A stretch of 42,303 nucleotides of DNA from Lysobacterales bacterium (GCA_013042835.1 JABDPJ010000059.1:1-42303), one strand, 5' to 3'; shown: positions 24,413-34,046, numbered from the stretch's first letter. Program-made: numbers and translations. Notes: generated by a model from the letters alone, not told the origin.

Positions 24413-26890
24413 ATGCACATCTTATTGATCACACAGGAACCTCCGTTGGCGCCGGCGGCCGTTGCCACGGGCAACGCCATTCGCACGGCGCAACTTGAAG
24501 GCGCGCTGCGGCGGGCCGGCCATTCCACTGCACAGGTTTGGCTGGAGCGGCAAAACGGTAGTCATGCCAATGCCTTCAAGTCGCTGGACGATTTGCACGC
24601 AGCCATTACCCGCACCAACCCGGACGTGATCCTGGTCATGTACTGGGAACTGCTTGAATTTCTGCCGTTCGATTTACCCCAAGCAGTGGTGCTTGATTTT
24701 GTAGCACCACGGCCGCTGGAAGTGCTCTATGAAAACCCGGAACTGGTCAGTTTCGAGCTGCAACGTCTACAGGGCCTGCTTGCAAAATGTGATTTGCTTT
24801 TAACCGGTAACGAGTCACAGCGCGAGCTGCTCAGGTTTGCGTTGCTGGAGGCGGGATTTGACTTACGCTTCAATGATCCGCTACTGGTCGTGCCATTGGC
24901 CGGCGAACCTGCCGGTCAACCCGAGTCCGATCCCCGGGAAACCGGCTGGACCCTGGTCAGCGGCGGTGTGCATTGGCCATGGCGCGAGTCAGAGGCTTAC
25001 TGGCAGGCCATCAGACGCATGCAGGATGACCCGCACGCCTCGACACCACGCCTGGTTTTGTTCGGTGGACCCTACCAATGGCAAGCCGTGCTGGATGGTG
25101 AAGGCGGTCAAAAGGCGCCTCTCATGCATAGGGGTCCGGGGCACGCGACCAGCGAAACATTTCAGACGCATGGGCTTGCGCCCTATGAGCACTTCAGCCG
25201 GTACCTCCTGGAGCACTCGCATATCGGCCTTGAAGTTGCCGAAGCGAATATAGAAAGACAGTACAGCCAATCTTTTCGTTCACTGGAGTTTCTCCGCCAT
25301 GGCTTACCGCTGATCTGCAATGATTACCTGCCGATTGCAAAGCTGATCGAACAATACAAAGCTGGCTGGACGGTAAAAAGCCCTGAGGACATTGCTGAGC
25401 TGTTACGCGAAATCATGCGTTCACCGGATGAGTGGAAGGCCCGTTCCGACAATGCGTTGCGCCTGGTCAAAGAACAACTGAATCCCGATGTCGCTATCAG
25501 GCCTTTGCTTGATTGGCTCAAGACGCCCCAAAAAGCTGTCAGGTTACCCGTGGTTCAGCAGTTGCCAACCCCGGTTGATCTGGCAACTCCGCCCTGGGGT
25601 GAACGAATCAAACGTCAGTGGCGAATCATCAGGCGACTCTGTCTTGGCCGGATTTTTGCTCCGGATTCGAAAACCGGACCCGGTGAAAACATATTGATTG
25701 TCACCCGCAGAGACCTGTTTCCCGCTGACCACGGCGGGGCGGTCAAGATTGTAGAAACTGCACGGGGTCTGTCACAACACGGCCGCAAAGTGGGCATCGT
25801 AAGCGATGACCGTAAACACTGGTGGCTGTTCGAAAATGGTGTCGAAAAACGTCACCGCTTGCCCCTCTGGCTGCGGTTTTTGAGCCTGCCACGTACATTG
25901 ACCCGTCTTCTGCACTTCAGCAAGGACCTGCCGGAAAGCAACAGCTTTTTGTACCTTCCGTTTACCGATGGCAGTTTTTTCTGGCATTGTCTGTATGTGG
26001 GAAAACGTCTGAATGCCGGTATCCTGCAAGCCGAATTTCCGGCCTATGCCAAGCCTTGCATCGAGGCCAGGGAGATCCTGAACGCGGCGGTGGTGCTGGT
26101 TGAACATAATGTTGAATACGCACGTCTCAGGGCACAGGTGCCGGAACTTACAGACCAACAATTTCAGAATCTGCGTGCCATTGAAGTCGATCTTTGCAAC
26201 CGGTCCAATGCGGTTGTCTGCGTTTCAGACAATGATCGCCAGCAATTGTTGAATGACGGTGTCAAGCCGGGATTGCTCAATACCATTCCGCATGGTTTCA
26301 ACCCCGAGCCTTACAAATTGCCGGCCATCAACACGATCAGGGAAGATTTTGGTATACCGGCCGATGCGGTGCTGATTGCATTTCATGGTACGTTTTCCTA
26401 TCCGCCAAACCGCGACGCGCTGCAGGTTTTTGCCGATATTCTGCTGCCTCAATTGAAAGGCAACCGGACCCCGTTTCACGTGATTGCAATCGGGCGAAAT
26501 CCCCCCCAGGCAGGTTTACACCCTAACATGCACTGCACAGGCAGCGTTAAAGACGTCGGACCCTGGCTGAAAGGCTGCGACCTGGCAGTTGTTCCCCTGC
26601 AGGAAGGCGGTGGAACACGCATGAAAATCATCGATTGTTTCGCTGCCGGACTGCCGGTCATCAGCACTTCCAAGGGCATTGAAGGAATACCGGTTGTCAA
26701 TGGGCGCGAAGCCGTGATCTGTGACGACTGGCTGAGCATGACCAATGAAATCATCGGCCTGGGCGAGTCCGAAGAACGCCGTGAGCAACTGGTCAACGCT
26801 GCATTGGAGTTTGCATCAGGCATGGACTGGAAAAGCATATGCGGTCAATATCTCGACGTTTATTCCACCATCCGGCCGGCGCCAAAATGA
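24413..26890 (+). CDS. Double-domain glycosyltransferase (two GT4-type halves)
   Basis: 825 residues with two glycosyltransferase-like halves. The first (about 1-380) starts MHILLITQEPPLAP and has SQSFRSLEFLRHGLPLICNDY in its second lobe. The second (about 425-820) starts ENILIVTRRDLFPADHGGAVK, has SNAVVCVSDNDRQQLL and AFHGTFSYPPNRDALQ, and the donor-site segment VPLQEGGGTRMKIIDCFAAGLPVISTS. These are the GT-B fold donor regions of family GT4. No signal or membrane segment is seen, so it works at the cytoplasmic face. Two halves suggest addition of two sugars or one inactive domain. Donor and acceptor cannot be read from sequence. The genes downstream suggest a lipid-linked product. Confidence 0.82.
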   Translation: MHILLITQEPPLAPAAVATGNAIRTAQLEGALRRAGHSTAQVWLERQNGSHANAFKSLDDLHAAITRTNPDVILVMYWELLEFLPFDLPQAVVLDFVAPRPLEVLYENPELVSFELQRLQGLLAKCDLLLTGNESQRELLRFALLEAGFDLRFNDPLLVVPLAGEPAGQPESDPRETGWTLVSGGVHWPWRESEAYWQAIRRMQDDPHASTPRLVLFGGPYQWQAVLDGEGGQKAPLMHRGPGHATSETFQTHGLAPYEHFSRYLLEHSHIGLEVAEANIERQYSQSFRSLEFLRHGLPLICNDYLPIAKLIEQYKAGWTVKSPEDIAELLREIMRSPDEWKARSDNALRLVKEQLNPDVAIRPLLDWLKTPQKAVRLPVVQQLPTPVDLATPPWGERIKRQWRIIRRLCLGRIFAPDSKTGPGENILIVTRRDLFPADHGGAVKIVETARGLSQHGRKVGIVSDDRKHWWLFENGVEKRHRLPLWLRFLSLPRTLTRLLHFSKDLPESNSFLYLPFTDGSFFWHCLYVGKRLNAGILQAEFPAYAKPCIEAREILNAAVVLVEHNVEYARLRAQVPELTDQQFQNLRAIEVDLCNRSNAVVCVSDNDRQQLLNDGVKPGLLNTIPHGFNPEPYKLPAINTIREDFGIPADAVLIAFHGTFSYPPNRDALQVFADILLPQLKGNRTPFHVIAIGRNPPQAGLHPNMHCTGSVKDVGPWLKGCDLAVVPLQEGGGTRMKIIDCFAAGLPVISTSKGIEGIPVVNGREAVICDDWLSMTNEIIGLGESEERREQLVNAALEFASGMDWKSICGQYLDVYSTIRPAPK

Positions 26891-26962
26891 AAATCCCGGT
26901 GTTTTATGCCACGCTTCACACTGGCAGACGCCGGTATACTGACTCTTACTGGAATTGAATAT

Positions 26963-28108
26963 ATGAACGATCTTTCCGACACGAAGGTTGAAATCAGGGA
27001 GGTTTCCGGGAGGAAGGCTTTGAAAGCTTTTATCCGGGTTCCGTGGAGTATCTATAAAAACGACCCTAACTGGGTGCCGCCCCTGATCATGGAGCGCAAG
27101 GACGCACTTTCGCCGAAACATCCGTTCTTCAGACACGCGGAATACTGCGCATGGATCGCCTATCGCGACGGCCAACCGATCGGGCGCATCTCGGCACAGA
27201 TCGACAAGAACCACCTGGAACAACAGGAAACCATGACGGGCTTTTTCGGCCTGGTTGAAGCGCCGGATGATGACGAGGTCTTTCAAGCCCTGCTGACAAC
27301 CGCCGAAACCTGGCTGCGGGACAAAGGCATGCACAATGTACTGGGGCCTTTTAACCTCAGTATCAATCAGGATCTGGGCATACTCGTCGAAGGATTTGAC
27401 TCTCCGCCCTATATCATGACAGGCCACTCACCTGCCTACTACGGTCCGGCGATAGAGCGTTGCGGCTACCAGGGAACACAGGATTTGCTCGCTTATGGTC
27501 TTGATGCGAAGGACATCAACATTCCGAGGGTCATGCAATCGCTATTAACCAGAAGCGCCGACCGGATCAAGGTAAGGAAATTCAATAACAAACAGAAATT
27601 CGCGGAGCTGGAGTCAATGCGCGACATTTTTAACGACGCATGGCAGAACAACTGGAATTTTTCACCATTTACCCCCGAGGAGTTCGATCATATTGGCAGC
27701 GAGTTACTGATGGTGACGCCAAAAGACTTCATCCATATTGCGGAAGTTGATGGAGAAGATGTCGCGTTCATAGTGCTGATGCCCAACATCAATGAAGTGA
27801 TCGCTGATTTGAATGGCCACCTGTTGCCATTCGGATGGGCTAAATTATTGTGGCGCCTGAAAGCCGACTTCCCTAAAACAGGCAGGGTCGCGTTAATGGG
27901 CGTCAAGCAAAAATACCAGAACACCCGCTTCGGTCCGGCACTTGCTTACGTGACGATTAAGGAAGTGATCGAAGCAGGAATCGCCAGGGGATTGGAAACG
28001 GTGGAAATGTCCTGGATCCTGGAACACAACCACGGTGTAAGAAATATTATTGAAAGCCTGGGTGGTGAGATCACCAAGCGTTACCGCATGTATGAAAAGT
28101 CCCTGTAG
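26963..28108 (+). CDS. GNAT-fold acyltransferase-like protein, possible bacterial ceramide synthase type
   Basis: 381 residues from the ATG at 26963; the upstream in-frame start is less likely. The N-terminus carries FIRVPWSIYKNDPNWVPPL and KHPFFRHAEYCAWIAYRDGQ-type text, with PIGRISAQID; then LGPFNLSINQDLG and GHSPAYYGPAIERCGYQG. The C-terminal GNAT-like half has FGPALAYVTIKEVIEAGIARG and EMSWILEHNHGVRNIIESLG. This family is often misnamed in databases. The ceramide synthase proposed for Caulobacter is reported as a GNAT-type acyltransferase of similar size. I think this is a relative but cannot verify it here. With serine palmitoyltransferase at the far end of the locus, an N-acyl transfer to a sphingoid base is a reasonable guess. 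Confidence 0.6.
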   Translation: MNDLSDTKVEIREVSGRKALKAFIRVPWSIYKNDPNWVPPLIMERKDALSPKHPFFRHAEYCAWIAYRDGQPIGRISAQIDKNHLEQQETMTGFFGLVEAPDDDEVFQALLTTAETWLRDKGMHNVLGPFNLSINQDLGILVEGFDSPPYIMTGHSPAYYGPAIERCGYQGTQDLLAYGLDAKDINIPRVMQSLLTRSADRIKVRKFNNKQKFAELESMRDIFNDAWQNNWNFSPFTPEEFDHIGSELLMVTPKDFIHIAEVDGEDVAFIVLMPNINEVIADLNGHLLPFGWAKLLWRLKADFPKTGRVALMGVKQKYQNTRFGPALAYVTIKEVIEAGIARGLETVEMSWILEHNHGVRNIIESLGGEITKRYRMYEKSL

Positions 28109-28135
28109 TGCGGCCAGCTGAACAATCCAGCATCG

Positions 28136-28981
28136 ATGATGGTTGAACAAGCCGGTAAATTTCGCTCTGTTATTCTCGCGGGTGAACGCCCGGGTGGCAG
28201 CCCGTTGAGCCATGCGTTCAACGTGCCGGCCAGTGTTATGGTTCCGGTCGCCGGAAAACCGTCTTTGGCTCGTGTCATACAGGCAATCACCGATAGCCGG
28301 GCAGCGTCGGGCGGCATTATCTGCGGCCCGTCAGCTGATGTCGTCGCGAACAGCAGAGAGTTAGAAAAACTCCTTGAATCACCGGGTTTCAAATGGCTGG
28401 CGCCGGCCAGCGGCCCGGCCGCAAGCGCGCTGTCCGCCCTGGAAGACCTGGACCATTATCCGGCCTTGCTGACGGCGGGCGACCACGCGTTACTGACCCC
28501 GGAGATTGTTGATGCCTTCTGTCAACAGGCACTCCCGCATGGCCGTGACCGGTCACCGGAAGCGCAGTTCCCCGCCAGTGAGCAAGGCTTCGACCTGGTT
28601 ATCGGCTTTGTCCCGCATGAGCTTGTCAAGGCGGCGTGGCCGGACAACAAAAGAACCGTGCTGAAATTCTCACATGGCAAATACTGCGGCAGTAACCTTT
28701 TTGCCATCCTGAATTCGCGCGGTCGCAATGCATTGCATTTCTGGCAACAGGCGGAAGCCGACCGCAAACACCCGTGGCGCATTGCACGCAGGTTCGGGCT
28801 CGGCGCCCTGCTGCGCTACCTGTTCAGGCGACTGACCCTTGAAGAAGCACTACAGGCGCTGTCAAAGGCCGCGGATTGCCGTATCGGCTCCGTGGAAGTG
28901 GAGTTTGCCAGGGCAGCCGTGGATGTCGACTCCATTGAGGATCAGAAGCTGGCTGAACAGATTCTCTCCGCAAAAGAGTAA
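28136..28981 (+). CDS. NTP-transferase-fold protein (MobA-like)
   Basis: 281 residues. The start FRSVILAGERPGGSPLSHAF resembles the glycine-rich nucleotide loop of MobA/GlmU-type transferases with unusual spacing. VPVAGKPSLARVIQAI is the lysine segment and LLTAGDHALLTPEIV the metal-binding aspartate. The C-terminal 100 residues are helical and unlike known subfamilies. It may make an activated head group (nucleotide-linked alcohol or sugar) or be a degenerate relative. Start: two ATG codons (28136, 28139); no strong Shine-Dalgarno. It is 27 bases after the GNAT-type gene, so the three plus-strand genes 24413-28981 likely form one operon. Confidence 0.7.
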   Translation: MMVEQAGKFRSVILAGERPGGSPLSHAFNVPASVMVPVAGKPSLARVIQAITDSRAASGGIICGPSADVVANSRELEKLLESPGFKWLAPASGPAASALSALEDLDHYPALLTAGDHALLTPEIVDAFCQQALPHGRDRSPEAQFPASEQGFDLVIGFVPHELVKAAWPDNKRTVLKFSHGKYCGSNLFAILNSRGRNALHFWQQAEADRKHPWRIARRFGLGALLRYLFRRLTLEEALQALSKAADCRIGSVEVEFARAAVDVDSIEDQKLAEQILSAKE

Positions 28982-28997
28982 ATCACCCCGTCGCTAC

Positions 28998-30608
28998 TCA
29001 GGATTCCTTATCCATCAGACTGTTCAGATGGTCGCCGAGCCGGTGTGCCAGGGCCAACAGGGTCAAGGTTGGATTCGCCCAACCCCCGGTGGTGAACACG
29101 GAACTGCCGGCGATATGCAAATTGTGATATCCATGTACCGTGCAGTTGGCGTCCACTACCCCGTTCTTCGGCGACGTGCTCATTCGGGTCGTACCCATAT
29201 GGTGGTAACCACCGATTGGATGGTTGCCGACGGTCATATCGACCGGCCACTCGGGCCTGCCGTCCTCGAGCCACTCACAGGTCGTCAGTTTGCCCAACCC
29301 CAGGCGGTCAAACTCCTGCCCCAGCACCCTGCCGAATTGCAGCATGGTTTCCTTGTCCAACGCGCAAAGCCGCCAGTCGAGATCCGCTCTTTGGCAACCC
29401 AGGGCGTCTCTCTCAGCCGACAGGCAAACCCGGCTATCGGGATTCGGGGCCTGTTCGGCCCTGGCCATCACATAAAGATTCATACGCTTGGCCTTGACGA
29501 CCGTACGCAGCAGGGGCATGGACACGTGCCGCTGCAACCAGTTGAGACCACCACGCCAGGTCTGCCACAACAGGCGCTTGGACGTGGTGGGGGACAATGC
29601 ATGCTTTAAATTCATATAGGTGCGTTTACTTAAACTGGCGCCCCTGTCAGGGTCCTTCTGCAAATTAAAAGTGGCAGCACTGTTGAGAATGCCAAGTTGC
29701 TGCTGCAAAGCTGGCGGCAACACCATCGCTGGCGCCACTGGCACACCTCCTTCCGGAAACCGTTTGCGGTGCAGCGCCCAAAAAGCTGCCGGGTCGCTTG
29801 TTTCGATATGCGCCACCCTGCCGTGCGGGTGCTCCATGAAGTAACGGCCAACCTGGTCAAACTGGTTGCCAATTCCGTTTTTATCCACATCATTTGAGCT
29901 GAGTAAAAGGCGTGCATTTTCAATCGCTCCGCAAGCCAGCACGAAATGGCCTGCCTTCACCTCCAGTCGCCGGCCATGCATGGTGCTTGCACTCAGGCTA
30001 TCAATGCCAGCGGCATTTTCAGCGGCACGCAGCCCGGTGGTATTCGCATGCAGAACTATCCGGACATTCTGTGCCCTGACCAGGTCTTCACTGCGCTTGC
30101 TGTTGAATCGCTCTGCCAGGTGATCGAAGCGCCAGAAGCGTGTCCGGATTTTTTGCTGATCAAAATCAAGCGGCGTCAATCCCAGCTTGTCCCAATTTGA
30201 GGCCTCGTAGTCATATTCACCCAGCTCAAGCGAGTCATGGGCAATGCGGTAGTATTCTTGCAGGTCATCGAGCGTCAGCGGCCAGCCGCTATGCGGCACC
30301 CAGTCGCGTTTTTCAAAATCAATCGGGTCCAGGGGAATACTGCGACCACCCCAGATATTCGTGGTCCCACCAAAAAAACGCAGACGGGAATGGTCAAGGT
30401 CATAGTATTCCATGCCAATGTTTCTGCCTTCGAACAAAGACTGCGTATTGGCGTCGTAATCCATTCCGCCACCCTCAAGCAGACACACATCGCGCCCGGC
30501 TTTCATCAGGTCCCTGGCGAGCGCAACCCCCGCTGCCCCTGCTCCCACGATGCAGATTTCGGCTTCCAGCGTGACGTCGGCCGTGGCCTTTTCAAGATCG
30601 ATTAACAT
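28998..30608 (-). CDS. FAD-dependent GMC-type oxidoreductase
   Basis: 536 residues from the ATG at 30608; the much longer in-frame extension toward 31403 lies within a divergent gene and is unlikely. The FAD dinucleotide fold is EICIVGAGAAGVALARDLMKAG, with FFGGTTNIWGGRS, the signature region of GMC family proteins, in the first third. The C-terminus has GGYHHMGTTRMS with the catalytic His pair, then NLHIAGSSVFTTGGWANPTLTLLALAHRLGDHL, the second signature. GMC enzymes oxidise alcohols or related groups with FAD. The substrate is unknown. It converges with the upstream plus-strand operon (17 bases apart) and diverges from the NTP-transferase gene. A role in oxidising a lipid or sugar alcohol of the same pathway is plausible only. 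Confidence 0.85.
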   Translation of the reverse strand: MLIDLEKATADVTLEAEICIVGAGAAGVALARDLMKAGRDVCLLEGGGMDYDANTQSLFEGRNIGMEYYDLDHSRLRFFGGTTNIWGGRSIPLDPIDFEKRDWVPHSGWPLTLDDLQEYYRIAHDSLELGEYDYEASNWDKLGLTPLDFDQQKIRTRFWRFDHLAERFNSKRSEDLVRAQNVRIVLHANTTGLRAAENAAGIDSLSASTMHGRRLEVKAGHFVLACGAIENARLLLSSNDVDKNGIGNQFDQVGRYFMEHPHGRVAHIETSDPAAFWALHRKRFPEGGVPVAPAMVLPPALQQQLGILNSAATFNLQKDPDRGASLSKRTYMNLKHALSPTTSKRLLWQTWRGGLNWLQRHVSMPLLRTVVKAKRMNLYVMARAEQAPNPDSRVCLSAERDALGCQRADLDWRLCALDKETMLQFGRVLGQEFDRLGLGKLTTCEWLEDGRPEWPVDMTVGNHPIGGYHHMGTTRMSTSPKNGVVDANCTVHGYHNLHIAGSSVFTTGGWANPTLTLLALAHRLGDHLNSLMDKES

Positions 30609-30720
30609 GTCACTGATCCATGATTCATTGAGCTTTCCGAAGTGAGGGTGTACCAGTCGCTTTCCGCAATTCTGCACGCACCCGATGTTACAGATTGTCG
30701 CGTGGAGCATTGTATCAACT

Positions 30721-30749
30721 TTGCATTTTGCAGAGTGGTAAAATAATGT
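30721..30749 (+). promoter_or_regulatory. Sigma-70-type promoter for the NTP-transferase gene
   Basis: TTGCAT (30721-30726) and TAATGT (30744-30749) with 17 bases between them, in the 190-base gap between the divergent GMC and NTP-transferase genes. The start codon is 50 bases downstream. A promoter for the GMC gene must lie in 30609-30720 but is not clear. Confidence 0.5.
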
Positions 30750-30798
30750 TTTAATGCGTCTCTTTTTCCGCAAGCTGAAACAGTAAAAAGGATATTCT

Positions 30799-31527
30799 TT
30801 GAAAGCGATCATACTAAGCGCCGGCCAGGGTCGCCGGCTGATGCCGTTAACCTCAAATATGGCAAAGTGTTGCCTGACGCTGCACGGCAAATCGATCCTG
30901 GAGTGGCAATTAAGCCAGATCGCAAAGTGCGACATCGATGAAGTTATCGTTGTCACCGGCTTCGCGTACGAAATGGTCGATGCCATTGTGGACAGGGTCA
31001 AGGGTATCAAGGTGCGCACGCTACACAACCCGATGTATGCGCATACCGACAACCTGGGAACCTGCTGGGAAGCGCGCGCCGAAATGGACGGGCCATTCGT
31101 GCTCATGAACGGCGACACCCTGTTCGAAGCCGCTGTTTTACAGCGCCTGCTGGATATGGAGAAATCCTTTTCAATCACCCTGGCAACCAATGCGAAACCC
31201 CACTTTGATCTCGACGACATGAAAGTCATCACGGACGGCGACCGCTTGTTAAAAGTCAGCAAACAGCTGGAAATCAGCCTGGTCAGTGCGGAAAGCATCG
31301 GCCTGATGGTCTTTGATGAGCGCGGCGCAGAAGCCTTCACAGGAAAACTGGAAGAGATGATGGACAAATCAGACGCACTCAAATTGTGGTACCTTTCAGC
31401 CATTGATCAACTTGCCAGTGAAGGCCTGGCCGGTGTCTGTCCGATCGACGGGTTGAGCTGGTGCGAAGTGGATGATGCGGCGGATTTTGCGGCAGCGGCA
31501 GATGTTGTCGAGTCCTGGGTGGGATAG
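30799..31527 (+). CDS. Sugar/alcohol-phosphate nucleotidyltransferase (LicC-like NTP transferase)
   Basis: 242 residues. MKAIILSAGQGRRLMPLTSN is the nucleotide loop; CCLTLHGKSILEWQL the lysine segment; NPMYAHTDNLGTCW a substrate loop like that of choline-phosphate or inositol-phosphate cytidylyltransferases; PFVLMNGDTLFE the metal-binding Asp. The C-terminus SWCEVDDAADFAAAADVV has the second metal-site acid. It would activate an alcohol phosphate as CDP- or other NDP-derivative, a substrate type used by CDP-alcohol phosphotransferases like the one at 37813. The start is TTG at 30799 with AAAAAGGAT eight bases upstream. A LicC-type choline substrate versus inositol or glycerol cannot be decided. 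Confidence 0.78.
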   Translation: MKAIILSAGQGRRLMPLTSNMAKCCLTLHGKSILEWQLSQIAKCDIDEVIVVTGFAYEMVDAIVDRVKGIKVRTLHNPMYAHTDNLGTCWEARAEMDGPFVLMNGDTLFEAAVLQRLLDMEKSFSITLATNAKPHFDLDDMKVITDGDRLLKVSKQLEISLVSAESIGLMVFDERGAEAFTGKLEEMMDKSDALKLWYLSAIDQLASEGLAGVCPIDGLSWCEVDDAADFAAAADVVESWVG

Positions 31528-31589
31528 AATTACGGAAAGGGTTATCTCTCTTTTTCCATGATGGTTGTATGACTTGGTTGGTGAAGAAT

Positions 31590-34046
31590 ATGAATTCAAG
31601 TACACGTTTATTTCTCGGTTTGTTGATTGCAGGGCTGTTTATCCAGTTCGCACAGGCAGATGAAACAGGTCCGGATCCCGACTCCATTGAGGGTTCGAAA
31701 GCGCACATCCAGACCCTGCAGGATGAGTTGAAAGCAGCAAAGCAAAGGGTCGCGGAACTTGAGACTGAACTCGTCAAGGCGCAGAAAACCATTGAACAGA
31801 TGGAAGATAAAAACGCTGCGCATATCGCCGCTTCAGCCCCCCAGGGGACAACTTCCACGCCAGATGATCCTTTAATGCGAACAGTACGGGGTCAACCCTT
31901 GTACGATGACACCAATCCGCAACTCCCCGTCGAGCAAAAGACCGTACTGGCGGAGAAATTTCCCGCTGCAACGCAGGGCCAGCCGGTAGCAATGACCCGC
32001 TTGTTTGAAGACGACCTCGTGCGCAGCCGTATCAGGCATATTGACCGTATCGCCGACCAGGTGCCGAACATGCAGTATGGGCAGTCGGGTAACGAGGCCC
32101 GCATAGCCATTCGCGGCACGCGGACCAACCGGACCGGGGCCGAGGCGGATCCGGTGGTGGCGATATTTGAGGACGGCGTTACCGTGGCCACGACCACCCA
32201 GGCACTGGAGCCCTACGTGGACATCAACAGAATTGAAGTTCTGCGCGGGCCACAGGGTGTCATGTACGGCCGTAACGCCTTCGGTGGTGCAATCAATATC
32301 ATCAGCAACGAGCCGGACCCGAGTGGCTGGGATGCCGCTTTCGAGGGTGAGTTCGGCTATGCCGACGGTACCCGTTTTGACGCCATGCTGAACGTGCCAT
32401 TGACGAAAACCGTAACCACCCGTTTCGCGGCCCGCTATGACATGCATTCGGGTTATGTGAATAACCGGGTGCTGGATGGCGATGCTGATGACCTGCGCGA
32501 CAGGAAGCAGCAATTTGTCCGTTGGATGACCAAGTGGCAACCCACGGATACATTCGACCTGATGGTCAACCTCGTCTCCTATGACCAGAATCAGACGGGT
32601 TCCGGAATGTGGGGTTATCAGCAAGTTGGCGCTTATGTAAATGGCGAGTATCTGAGCGGTCACCAGTTTGCCCCGGACGGTGCGCAGCCGGATATCGAGC
32701 CGTTGATCGTGAGTAGAAATTTTGCGTCGCTTGAAGACCAGGAGAACCTCAGCGGCACAATCAAGGTTAATTGGGATATCGGTTTCGCCGACCTGCAGGC
32801 ATTCATCAATAAATCCACTTTTGAAAACCAGCAGGTATTCGACAGCGATTACAGTGATGGCGGCGACCCCCGCAACAGCGACTTTAACGGCTGGAAGTCA
32901 AACAGGGATACCTGGTCAGGCGAGTTGCGCCTGGTTTCGAACGAACAGGGCCGTTTCGATTGGATGGCCGGCGTTTACTGGATGGACATGGAGTCAAGAT
33001 GGCACTGGCTGGAAACCGTTGACGGCCTCTTTTACCGGCCCGATTGGGATGCCCGCGGGCGCTACAAGACCGACTCAACTTCTGTTTTTGCCAGTGTGGG
33101 TTACGAATTTACCGACGATTTGCGGCTGGCTGGCGGATTGCGCTGGTACGATGACAGCAAAACTCTCAGGACCGGCAGCAGTGACAGTTGGAACGGTGTA
33201 CTGTGGAATGCCGCATTGAGCTACAAGATCAACGATGACATGGACTCGTACTTCAGTGTATCTACCGGCTACCGGCCGGGCGGTATCAACGAAAACCCGG
33301 GCATACCAACCGGGGTTCCGCTCAACTACGATTCTGAAACAGTCACCGCTTACGAGATCGGCCTCAAAAGCACGCTCGTGGATAACACCCTGGTAATGAA
33401 CCTGTCGGCGTTTTACAACGACTACAAGGACATACAGGCGCAATCCTGGAGGATATTGCCCTTGCCCGGAACTGCCGGGCTGATGGACTATCTTGATACC
33501 GCCGGTGACATGGAATCAAAGGGTGTTGAAGCAGAGATCCAGTGGTTACCGGGCTCGCACTGGAATATTTCCGCCAACCTGGCATGGCTCGATGCGAAGT
33601 TCAAGAATTACGAAGTACCTGCCCTTGCCGGGCTCGGCGACATCGAAGGCCATACCATGGGTGACACATTGTTACTGGACGGTTGGCGGCCGAAACTGTC
33701 TCCCGAGTGGTCCTTTGGTCTGCAGGCAAGCTATGTATTTGACCTGAAACGTAGCGGCAGATTAACACCAATGCTGCAAACGACCTATGTTGGTGAACAT
33801 TACGCCAATGACCTGAACCTCGAAGGCGCCCGTCAGGGCTCCCAGACAAAAACTGATTTCAGGCTCTTCTGGGATCTGCCAGGCAACAAGATCAATTTCC
33901 AGTTTTACGTGGAGAATATAGAAGAGGCCGACACCCTTAACAACGTGATGATCTACAACCCCGAAGAACAGCCCGACATCGCAACATTTCTGGCTAATTG
34001 GGGCGACCCGATGACCTACGGGTTTTTAATGTCTTACAGGTGGTGA
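31590..34046 (+). CDS. TonB-dependent outer-membrane receptor with N-terminal coiled coil
   Basis: 818 residues from the ATG at 31590 (GGTGAAG ahead). A signal peptide of about 23 residues is followed by a heptad-like stretch (about 36-76, with KAHIQTLQDELKAAKQRV and AELETELVKAQKTIEQME). The plug follows with RIAIRGTRTNRTGAEADPVV, VDINRIEVLRGPQGVMYGRN and AFGGAINIISNEPD. The C-terminal barrel ends in MTYGFLMSYRW, with a terminal aromatic residue as expected for BAM insertion. Such receptors import siderophores, vitamins or glycans. The substrate is unknown. The coiled coil lies where a TonB box would be expected and none is evident. The last 21 bases overlap the convergent OstA-like gene. Confidence 0.9.
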   Translation: MNSSTRLFLGLLIAGLFIQFAQADETGPDPDSIEGSKAHIQTLQDELKAAKQRVAELETELVKAQKTIEQMEDKNAAHIAASAPQGTTSTPDDPLMRTVRGQPLYDDTNPQLPVEQKTVLAEKFPAATQGQPVAMTRLFEDDLVRSRIRHIDRIADQVPNMQYGQSGNEARIAIRGTRTNRTGAEADPVVAIFEDGVTVATTTQALEPYVDINRIEVLRGPQGVMYGRNAFGGAINIISNEPDPSGWDAAFEGEFGYADGTRFDAMLNVPLTKTVTTRFAARYDMHSGYVNNRVLDGDADDLRDRKQQFVRWMTKWQPTDTFDLMVNLVSYDQNQTGSGMWGYQQVGAYVNGEYLSGHQFAPDGAQPDIEPLIVSRNFASLEDQENLSGTIKVNWDIGFADLQAFINKSTFENQQVFDSDYSDGGDPRNSDFNGWKSNRDTWSGELRLVSNEQGRFDWMAGVYWMDMESRWHWLETVDGLFYRPDWDARGRYKTDSTSVFASVGYEFTDDLRLAGGLRWYDDSKTLRTGSSDSWNGVLWNAALSYKINDDMDSYFSVSTGYRPGGINENPGIPTGVPLNYDSETVTAYEIGLKSTLVDNTLVMNLSAFYNDYKDIQAQSWRILPLPGTAGLMDYLDTAGDMESKGVEAEIQWLPGSHWNISANLAWLDAKFKNYEVPALAGLGDIEGHTMGDTLLLDGWRPKLSPEWSFGLQASYVFDLKRSGRLTPMLQTTYVGEHYANDLNLEGARQGSQTKTDFRLFWDLPGNKINFQFYVENIEEADTLNNVMIYNPEEQPDIATFLANWGDPMTYGFLMSYRW

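Noticed and set aside
30609-31403. Long N-terminal extension of the GMC oxidoreductase frame
   Set aside because: The frame stays open across the divergent NTP-transferase gene, but the FAD fold starts normally after the ATG at 30608 and the extension has no family match.
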